Source of the DNA: an uncultured Alistipes sp.
GTDB taxonomy: Bacteria; Bacteroidota; Bacteroidia; Bacteroidales; Rikenellaceae
Direction of reading: 5' to 3'
Assembly: GCA_934754975.1 (NCBI GenBank)
Contig: CAKVKI010000013.1
Coordinates: forward strand, 1 to 21,963
Length of the DNA stretch: 21,963 bases
Shown here: piece after piece, positions 16,274 through 21,963 of the stretch
How the letters are laid out: every line of letters starts with the position of its first letter
How positions within the stretch are numbered: the first letter of the stretch is position 1
Made by a program: the position numbers and the translations under genes
The notes under the pieces: generated by a model
What the model saw: only the letters and a program-made list of their open reading frames with translations
Database searches by the model: none
What the model was told of the DNA's origin: nothing

Positions 16274-17845
16274 TTATTCTTTTTCTTTTTCGGGACCGAT
16301 TTTAATCTGACGGAATAGGATGCTCAGTTCGGCGATCAGCAACGCCGTGAAGAGCGCGAGGAAGATGAAGAAGGTCACCGTGACCGATGTGCTGCCGATC
16401 TTCGACGCGGCGATACCCACGGGCATCAGGTCCTGAATGGCCCACGGCTGGCGTCCGACTTCGGCCAGCACCCAGCCTGCCTGCGATGCGAGGTAGGCCA
16501 GCGGCACGGACCATACGGCGATCCACAGCAGCCAGCGTTTGTCCGCAAGCCTGTCCTTGCGGTTGAGCCACCAGACGAATCCCAGCAGCAGGATGAAGAA
16601 GCATCCGGCGCCTACCATCACGCGGAACGAGTAGAAAAGCAGCGGCACGTTGGGTACGATGTCCTGCGGAGCGTTGAGGTAGCCGTAACCGAAATAGGCG
16701 AAGTATTCGCGCAGGAACTCCTCGCCCTGGGGCGTTGCGGGGGCGAATTTGGCGGTGATCTCGTCGATCGTGGCCTGGTCGCCCTCGTCGAGCGCCTTGC
16801 GGTAGCGGGCCAGCTCGCCGACGGCCGTGCGGCCGCGTTCGATCTTCTCTGCGGCCGACATTACGCCGTACTTCTCGTTGCCGTTCACCAGGTCGTTGAT
16901 GCCCGCCACATAGGCGTCGGCGTCGCGGAAGCTCATGATGGAGAGCAGTTTCGGAATGTCGATTTTAAAATAAAAGGCGTCTTCGTTCGACGTGCGTTCC
17001 GCTTCGGGCTTCACGATGCCGATCGCCGTCAGCGGAGCGCCTTCCGAACCGTCGTACAGGGCCTCCATGGCCGCGAGTTTCATCGGTTGTACGCGGGCGA
17101 TGACCGCACCCGACTTGTCGCCGGTCATGGCCGTGATGAGCGCGAAGATAAAGCCGAAGGCCGAAGCGATGGCGATGCTCTTGCGGGCCATCTTCTGTTC
17201 GCGCCGTTTGAGCAGGTACCAGGCGCTGACGCCCACAACGAACAATGACGCCAGCACGAACGACGAGGTGACGGTGTGGAAGAATTTGTTCATCGCTACG
17301 GGCGAGAACAGCACGTCCCAGAACGAAGTCATCTCGTTGCGCACCGTTTCGAGGTTGAACGTACAGCCCACGGGATGCTGCATCCACGCGTTGGCGACCA
17401 GGATCCACAGGGCCGAGAGGTTGGCTCCGATAGCCGTGAGCCATGTCGCCGTGAGGTGGAATCCTTTCGAGACTTTGTTCCAGCCGAAGAACATGATGGC
17501 GATGAAGGTACTCTCCATGAAGAAGGCCATGATGCCCTCGACGGCCAGCGGGGCGCCGAAGATGTCGCCCACGAAATGCGAGTAATTGGACCAATTGGTG
17601 CCGAATTCGAATTCGAGGATGATGCCCGTCGCCACGCCGATGGCGAAGTTGATGCCGAACAGGCGCATCCAGAATTTGGTGGTCCGTTTCCAGAATTCGT
17701 CGCCCGTGCGGACGTAGAGGGTCTCCATGATGGCGAGGATGAAGCCCAGTCCCAGCGTGAGCGGCACGAAAAGCCAGTGATAGATGGCCGTCATGGCGAA
17801 TTGCGCACGCGACCAATCGACTGTTTGTAGGTAATCGGATAGCAT
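16274..17845 (-). CDS. cydA: Cytochrome bd ubiquinol oxidase subunit I
   Basis: This is the haem-bearing subunit of cytochrome bd oxidase, located in the inner membrane, with high O2 affinity. Its 523 residues match the E. coli length of about 522. Residues aligning by motif with the known ligands are His23 (AIYHWLFVPLT), His190 (FFHTVTSSF) and Met410 (SFRVMVGAG). Glu103 and Glu111 in EGIMAFFMESTF keep the spacing of the conserved E. coli pair. The Q-loop residues Lys256 and Glu261 (MKLAAMEA) are preserved, and GRQPW is at 464-468. It follows the DUF4492 gene by 10 nt and is followed by cydB after 6 nt. In gut Bacteroidetes this enzyme supports growth at traces of oxygen. Confidence 0.97.
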   Translation of the reverse strand: MLSDYLQTVDWSRAQFAMTAIYHWLFVPLTLGLGFILAIMETLYVRTGDEFWKRTTKFWMRLFGINFAIGVATGIILEFEFGTNWSNYSHFVGDIFGAPLAVEGIMAFFMESTFIAIMFFGWNKVSKGFHLTATWLTAIGANLSALWILVANAWMQHPVGCTFNLETVRNEMTSFWDVLFSPVAMNKFFHTVTSSFVLASLFVVGVSAWYLLKRREQKMARKSIAIASAFGFIFALITAMTGDKSGAVIARVQPMKLAAMEALYDGSEGAPLTAIGIVKPEAERTSNEDAFYFKIDIPKLLSIMSFRDADAYVAGINDLVNGNEKYGVMSAAEKIERGRTAVGELARYRKALDEGDQATIDEITAKFAPATPQGEEFLREYFAYFGYGYLNAPQDIVPNVPLLFYSFRVMVGAGCFFILLLGFVWWLNRKDRLADKRWLLWIAVWSVPLAYLASQAGWVLAEVGRQPWAIQDLMPVGIAASKIGSTSVTVTFFIFLALFTALLIAELSILFRQIKIGPEKEKE

Positions 17846-17855
17846 AGATACGGAG

Positions 17856-18068
17856 TTATTTTTCGGGGGTTAGTTCCTTCATCACCGAGCGGCTGCGCTC
17901 TTCGGGGCTTTGGCCGGCCAGAAAATCGGGAAAGAAAAAGAGTTTGAGGATTGCGAACATGATGAACAGCTTGACCAGAATGATGGCCCAGAGCGTCTTG
18001 CCGACAGTCATGCTGCGGAAGCCGTCCACATAGAACCGGAACACTTTTTTTAGAGTCTGAACTGCCAT
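17856..18068 (-). CDS. DUF4492 small membrane protein upstream of cydA
   Basis: A 70-residue protein with one clear hydrophobic helix at about residues 24-46 (TLWAIILVKLFIMFAILKLF), a basic N-terminus and a charged C-terminal tail. The family DUF4492 is known to occur next to cydA in Bacteroidetes and some Campylobacterota. It may be an accessory subunit or assembly factor of cytochrome bd, comparable in position and size class to CydX, but homology to CydX is not claimed. It is the first gene of the cyd unit, with a -7 box 18 nt before its start and cydA 10 nt downstream. Confidence 0.9.
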   Translation of the reverse strand: MAVQTLKKVFRFYVDGFRSMTVGKTLWAIILVKLFIMFAILKLFFFPDFLAGQSPEERSRSVMKELTPEK

Positions 18069-18086
18069 TTAGCCTGCATATTTAAT

Positions 18087-18094
18087 CAAAGTTA
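18087..18094 (-). promoter_or_regulatory. Candidate promoter -7 box of the cyd unit
   Basis: The minus strand reads TAACTTTG, matching TAnnTTTG, 18 nt upstream of the DUF4492 start. At the -33 spacing there is only TTTT, so the upstream element is weak. Confidence 0.5.
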
Positions 18095-18435
18095 AATAAA
18101 AAATCGGAAATAAAAAAGGGTTCCGATCCGAAAAGCCGCGCTCGTATATCATACGGCCGGAAATGCTTATTGCGTGTTATGTCGCTGGTGCAGACGCTCT
18201 TTTGCCGGTCTGGTTGTCTGCGGGTATTGTTGTCGTATTTGCTGCCGAGTTCGAATTGATTCTGAAAATTGATAAATATTTTCTATATATTCGGTTGAAA
18301 GAAAATATATTTACTAATTATTTTGAGCTTGTTTTTCTAATTAAAAAATTGATATTCAATCCATTTGTTTTATTATGCTCCGTAAAAATATTTTATTTGG
18401 GAATAATTTAAAGTAAAAAATATTATTATAAAAGT

Positions 18436-18465
18436 TTTGTATAATAATTTTAATTATTACATTTG
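18436..18465 (+). promoter_or_regulatory. Promoter of the NAGPA/GHL10/SusC genes
   Basis: TTTG (18436-18439), an 18-nt spacer and TACATTTG (18458-18465) give the only pair of Bacteroidetes -33 and -7 elements in the window with near-consensus spacing. The -7 box is 78 nt before the start of the NAGPA lipoprotein, implying a leader of about 70 nt. Confidence 0.65.
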
Positions 18466-18543
18466 TTGGCAAACATACAATAAATCTGTTTGGAATATAT
18501 ATAAGGTATCCGACCAGAACCTAAACCCAATGCTGACCGAAAT

Positions 18544-19572
18544 ATGAAACTTAAATTTTTTGCCTTCCTCCTCTTTGCCGCCTGCGTTTCCGCCGTGTGC
18601 TGTATGTGCGGCAGCGATTCGAAAACGCCCGAGTATGAATTTCCCGACGGACCCGATCCTGATCCCGACCCTCAGCCGGGTGATTATCCTGCCGGACTGA
18701 CCGTAACCGAGTTTACGGACGATCTGGGCGGCGGAAAACAATGCCTCGGATTCGTGGCCATGGCCGACCTGAAAGCCAATCCCAAACTGCGGTTCAACGC
18801 CGTACATCTGCCTCAGCAGAAAACCCCGTCGCGCATTCATGCCGAATTCGCTTCGGCCAACCGGGGAACGGCCTGTGTGACGACCAATGCTGGGTATTGG
18901 TGGGCCGGGAACTCGCTGAGCCTGCTTATTACGGGGGGAGTCGTCAAGTCGATCGAAAATCAGACGGTGACACGCAACAATCAGACGGTTTACCCCGTGC
19001 GTTCTTCGTTCGGCCAGATGTCGTCCGGCAAGTTCGAAACACACTGGATTTACTGCGTTACCGACGACGGAAACAAACCCTATGCCTTCCCTTCCGCACT
19101 CGGCAACGACGAACGTACGAATGAATATATGTCCGCGCCGCCGACTTCGAAGACCTCCGGCGCCGCACTCTGGACGCCGCAGGAGGCGGTCGGAGGCGGT
19201 CCGATGCTGGTTAAGGACGGGAAAAACGTCGCCGTGGAGAATTATTGGAAAGAGGTGTTCGATGGCGGCGGCATCGCCGGGACTTCGCGGCAGCCGCGTA
19301 CGGCGGTCGGCGCCACGGCCGAGGGGAAACTGATCCTGCTGGTGTGCGACGGACGCAATATGCGGGGCAGCGCCGGATTTACGCTGGCGGAACTGGCCGA
19401 CAAGATGATTGCGCTGGGCGCGGTCGATGCGGTCAATCTCGACGGCGGCGGCTCTTCGACCATGGTCGGCTGCGAAGGCAAGGTCCTCAATCGTCCGAGC
19501 GACACGGGCAGCGCCGAGGTGATCGTCGAACGCAAAATTTCGACGGCGGTCGTCATCTCCGAAGCAAACTAA
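18544..19572 (+). CDS. Phosphodiester glycosidase (NAGPA-domain) lipoprotein
   Basis: A 342-residue protein with the domain of N-acetylglucosamine-1-phosphodiester alpha-N-acetylglucosaminidase, which removes a sugar linked through a phosphodiester. The family signature NLDGGGSSTMV is present with Asp300 and Gly301-303. Upstream family-like segments are TTNAGYWWAG (about 115-124), VGGGPMLV (about 219) and RQPRTAVGA (about 250). The N-terminus has a lipoprotein-type signal; Cys14 (FAAC) or Cys22 are possible lipidation sites. A Pro/Asp linker (PDGPDPDPDPQP) follows at about 36-47. It is the first gene after a strong promoter, with the GH10-like gene 22 nt downstream. The substrate is unknown; phosphodiester-linked sugars in host, microbial or teichoic-type glycans are possible. 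Confidence 0.88.
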   Translation: MKLKFFAFLLFAACVSAVCCMCGSDSKTPEYEFPDGPDPDPDPQPGDYPAGLTVTEFTDDLGGGKQCLGFVAMADLKANPKLRFNAVHLPQQKTPSRIHAEFASANRGTACVTTNAGYWWAGNSLSLLITGGVVKSIENQTVTRNNQTVYPVRSSFGQMSSGKFETHWIYCVTDDGNKPYAFPSALGNDERTNEYMSAPPTSKTSGAALWTPQEAVGGGPMLVKDGKNVAVENYWKEVFDGGGIAGTSRQPRTAVGATAEGKLILLVCDGRNMRGSAGFTLAELADKMIALGAVDAVNLDGGGSSTMVGCEGKVLNRPSDTGSAEVIVERKISTAVVISEAN

Positions 19573-19594
19573 TCCGTAAAGAAATCATATTCAT

Positions 19595-20905
19595 ATGAAG
19601 AAACTTCTCCTTATCTGTCTTGCGGCCTTTGCAGCCGCTTCCTGTACGCCGGAAAAACAGCAGTCGAAACCGCTTTACATGTGGTTCGACTGCGAAGCCA
19701 ATTATGCGCGTCTGAGTCATCCCGATTCGATCCGTTACTATGTGTCCAAAATCCACGACATGGGTTTCACCGATGTGGTGGTCGATGTGAAGTCAATTAT
19801 GGGCGAAACGCTCTATAAGAGCGACATCGCGCCTTATATGGGCGAATGGGAAGGCGTGACCCGTCCTGAAAGTTACGATATGCTCGCCCATTTTATCGAA
19901 GAGGGACACAAATTGGGCATGCGCGTACACGGTTCGCTCAACGTGTTTGCCGGCGGCCACAATTTCTTCGACCGGGGAATCATCTACGACGATCATGCCG
20001 ACTGGCAGTCGCAGGTCTACACCGACGGGAAGATCGTGCCGATCAGCGAAATAAAGAGCAACTACAACGGCATGCTCAACCCGGCGAATCCCGAGGTGCA
20101 GGAGTACGAGCTGGCGATTCTGAGGGAGTTCGCCGAGAAGTATCCCGATGTGGACGGCATCGTCTTCGACCGGGTGCGTTTCGATAATATCACTTCCGAT
20201 TTCAGCCCGCTGTCGAAGGAGCTTTTCGAAGCTTATGCCGGAACGAAAGTCGCCGATTATCCCAATGATATCCTCCGTTGGACGCAGGATGCCGACGGTA
20301 AATGGAACTGGTCGCAGGGCCCGCTGTTCCGCAAATGGATCGAATGGCGCGCATCGGTTATCAAGCAGTTCGTGGTCGAGGCGCACAAGCAGCTTAAGGA
20401 GGTCAATCCCCGGCTGCTGATCGGCGACTATACGGGCGCATGGTACCCGACTTATTATTACGTGGGCGTCAATTGGGCCAGCGAGCAGTTCGATCCCGCC
20501 CGGTATTTCGATTGGGCGACGCCCGAATACAAGAATACAGGTTATGCCGACCTGCTCGACATCTATATGACCGGACTTTACTATACGCTGGTAACCAAAG
20601 CCGAAGTAGACAAGGCCAACGGAGTCGTCGGACAGCGTACCGAAGCGGGAATGGCCAACGAGCAGAACTACTGGTACTGCATCGAGGGCGGCGCCGAATG
20701 GGCGAAGAAAATCACCTGCGGCGTGGTTCCCGTGACGGGTTCGATCTATGTCGAGCAGTACGAGGGCGATGCCGCACAATTCACCCGCGCTGTGGCGCAG
20801 GCGCTCCGCGACACCGACGGGCTGATGATCTTCGATATCGTCCATATCATCAACCGCGGCTGGTGGCCCGAACTGGCGGCCGGGATCGCCGAAGGAAGCA
20901 ACTGA
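19595..20905 (+). CDS. GH10-like (GHL10-type) glycoside hydrolase-like lipoprotein
   Basis: A 436-residue lipoprotein (MKKLLLICLAAFAAASC, Cys17). It resembles the glycosyl-hydrolase-like 10 (GHL10) TIM-barrel proteins. The segment FTDVVVDVKSIMGETLY near residue 58 is typical of an early barrel strand. DGIVFDRVRFDN (Asp187 to Asn198, with Asp192 and Asp197) resembles the DGI-x-hD-R region where GHL10 relatives carry catalytic or binding acids. The precise activity is unknown, since many family members are uncharacterised. The gene follows the NAGPA gene by 22 nt and precedes the SusC-like gene by 49 nt, so it is probably co-transcribed and acts on the same glycan. Rich Trp/Tyr content (for example GAWYPTYYYVGVNWA) suits carbohydrate binding. 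Confidence 0.83.
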   Translation: MKKLLLICLAAFAAASCTPEKQQSKPLYMWFDCEANYARLSHPDSIRYYVSKIHDMGFTDVVVDVKSIMGETLYKSDIAPYMGEWEGVTRPESYDMLAHFIEEGHKLGMRVHGSLNVFAGGHNFFDRGIIYDDHADWQSQVYTDGKIVPISEIKSNYNGMLNPANPEVQEYELAILREFAEKYPDVDGIVFDRVRFDNITSDFSPLSKELFEAYAGTKVADYPNDILRWTQDADGKWNWSQGPLFRKWIEWRASVIKQFVVEAHKQLKEVNPRLLIGDYTGAWYPTYYYVGVNWASEQFDPARYFDWATPEYKNTGYADLLDIYMTGLYYTLVTKAEVDKANGVVGQRTEAGMANEQNYWYCIEGGAEWAKKITCGVVPVTGSIYVEQYEGDAAQFTRAVAQALRDTDGLMIFDIVHIINRGWWPELAAGIAEGSN

Positions 20906-20954
20906 TCTGCAACCAATATAAAACAACTAAAAACTTAACCTTAAATGTAATTCT

Positions 20955-21963
20955 ATGAAAGAGTTTTTCTCTAGATTCAGAGATTCTCTGGCGGCGAGGA
21001 CGTGTCTATGGACATTGTTCCTGTTGTTGGCAGGGGCCGGTTCGGCCTTTGCACAACCTACCGTCGGGGGTACGGTTACCGATGAACAGGGCAATCCGCT
21101 CGTCGGTGTGACCGTGGTGGTCGTGGACTCGAACAAGGGTACGACGACCGACATAAACGGACAGTATTCCATTGCGGTTCCAAAAGGCGGTATACTGGAA
21201 TTTACGTATATCGGAATGTCCTCACAGAGAATAACTTGTGGGGGGGGGATTTCCAACCTTGACGTTACGATGAAAGAGGATGCCGCCCGTTTGGACGAGG
21301 TTGTCATCCTGGGTTACGGATCGCAGCGCCGCGCCGACGTAACGGCGGCCGTGTCGCAGATCGACGGTAAGGAACTTCAGAAGATGCCGATGTCCAATAT
21401 CTCGCAGGGCCTGGCCGGCCGTCTGCCGGGTCTTATCTCCGTGCAGAACTCCGGACAGCCCGGTCAGGACCAAGCCAGCATGACTATTCGCGGTGCAAAG
21501 ACGGGCATTCTTTACATTGTCGATGGAGTGCAGCGTTCGATCAATGACATCGACCCCAATGATGTGGAGTCGGTATCGCTGCTGAAGGATGGTGCGGCCG
21601 TAGCGGTTTACGGTCTCGAAGCAGCCGGCGGTGTGATGATCGTAACGACTAAGAAAGGTAAGCAGGGAGCGATGAACCTGACTTACAAGGGTTCCTACGG
21701 TGCGTCGTTCAATACCTCGTATCCCGAATTCCTCGATGGTCCGGGCTATGCCTATTGGTATAACAAGGCGCTCGAACTCGACGGTCAGGAACCGATCTTC
21801 ACGGCCAAACATGTACAGATGATGCGCGAAGGCACGAACGGCTGGGGCAACACCAACTGGATCGACGAAATCTTCGGAACAGGTACGATTCAGCAGCACA
21901 GTGTCACCTCGACGGGCGGCAGCGACCGGATCAGCTATTTCGCTTCGCTGGGCTATATGAATC
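20955..21963 (+). CDS. SusC/RagA-family TonB-dependent outer-membrane receptor (5' part)
   Basis: The reading frame is open to the window end, so about 336 residues are visible of a protein normally near 1000. A signal peptide precedes a likely cleavage after AFA33, then QPTVGG. A carboxypeptidase-regulatory-like domain spans about 37-108. A TonB-box-like stretch LDEVVILGYG lies at about 113-122. The plug domain follows, with GLAGRLPGL, LYIVDGVQ and the SusC-typical DGAAVAVYGLEAAGGVMIVTTKKG region. The predicted role is TonB-energised uptake of glycan fragments with a SusD partner probably encoded further downstream. A run of nine G (21240-21248) encodes Gly96-98 in the regulatory-like domain and keeps the frame open. 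The start ATG at 20955 has no clear Shine-Dalgarno site. Confidence 0.93.
   Translation, partial: MKEFFSRFRDSLAARTCLWTLFLLLAGAGSAFAQPTVGGTVTDEQGNPLVGVTVVVVDSNKGTTTDINGQYSIAVPKGGILEFTYIGMSSQRITCGGGISNLDVTMKEDAARLDEVVILGYGSQRRADVTAAVSQIDGKELQKMPMSNISQGLAGRLPGLISVQNSGQPGQDQASMTIRGAKTGILYIVDGVQRSINDIDPNDVESVSLLKDGAAVAVYGLEAAGGVMIVTTKKGKQGAMNLTYKGSYGASFNTSYPEFLDGPGYAYWYNKALELDGQEPIFTAKHVQMMREGTNGWGNTNWIDEIFGTGTIQQHSVTSTGGSDRISYFASLGYMN
21240..21248 (+). repeat. In-frame G9 homopolymer in the SusC-like gene
   Basis: Nine consecutive G after TGT (Cys95) encode three glycines. A change of one or two bases would shift the frame, so this is a candidate slipped-strand phase-variation site. As sequenced, the gene is in frame. 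Confidence 0.9.

Larger units (their letters stand above)
18069..18543. other. AT-rich divergent intergenic region between the cyd cluster and the NAGPA locus
   Basis: 475 nt without a credible gene. Roughly 18300-18480 is only about 15-20% GC, against well over 50% in the flanking genes. An 82-codon plus-strand frame (18163-18411) is largely hydrophobic and AT-driven; I do not count it as a gene. The region contains the cyd promoter at its left end and a complete-looking promoter at 18436-18465 on the right. Confidence 0.7.

Noticed and set aside
18163..18411. An 82-codon plus-strand hydrophobic frame
   Set aside because: It lies in very AT-rich DNA, where Phe/Leu/Ile codons arise by composition. 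It has no Shine-Dalgarno site or -7 box at a fitting distance, and the NAGPA promoter lies after it.
1..21963. CRISPR array, insertion sequences or prophage genes
   Set aside because: No regularly spaced repeats, transposase motifs or phage structural genes were seen on either strand.

Overview
The window reads as chromosomal DNA from a Bacteroidetes bacterium, most likely Alistipes or a close Rikenellaceae relative. That placement is inferred from the moderately high GC content, the gene families (LruC/DUF4842 lipoprotein, DUF4492 next to cydAB, SusC-type TonB receptor, GH78 rhamnosidase), weak Shine-Dalgarno sequences and repeated TAnnTTTG promoter -7 boxes. No database search was possible.

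Layout. 1-37 is the 3' end of a tRNA, probably tRNA-Ser, followed by a strong terminator and a gene-poor stretch to 510 that holds a C9A8 homopolymer. 511-2535 (-) is a large LruC-type lipoprotein. 2768-3664 (-) is an AraC-type regulator. Divergent from it is a two-gene operon of soluble PAS histidine kinases: 3879-5402, and 5420-8164, a hybrid kinase with a C-terminal receiver. A perfect 26-bp palindromic terminator separates this from a DEAD-box RNA helicase (8375-10327, -). Divergent from the helicase is a GH78 alpha-L-rhamnosidase lipoprotein (10512-13133, +), followed by fabI (13313-14182, +).

The opposite strand then carries a respiratory cluster, read from 18068 down to 14268: a DUF4492 small membrane protein, cydA, cydB and an unrecognised lipoprotein. 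fabI and this cluster converge on one bidirectional terminator. After a very AT-rich divergent region, a promoter with both -33 and -7 elements drives a polysaccharide-utilisation-like set: a phosphodiester glycosidase (NAGPA) lipoprotein, a GH10-like (GHL10) lipoprotein, and the start of a SusC/RagA TonB-dependent receptor that runs off the window.

How they work together. The kinase/AraC/LruC block looks like a sensing-plus-surface-lipoprotein module, but no output response regulator is encoded here. The cyd block is a cytochrome bd oxidase for microaerobic or nanaerobic respiration. The last three genes look like the start of a glycan uptake locus with an unusual enzyme pair. The main points for a second look are the in-frame G9 tract in the susC-like gene, the NAGPA + GHL10 + SusC combination, the membrane-free kinase pair with duplicated PAS units, and the lipoprotein attached to cydAB.
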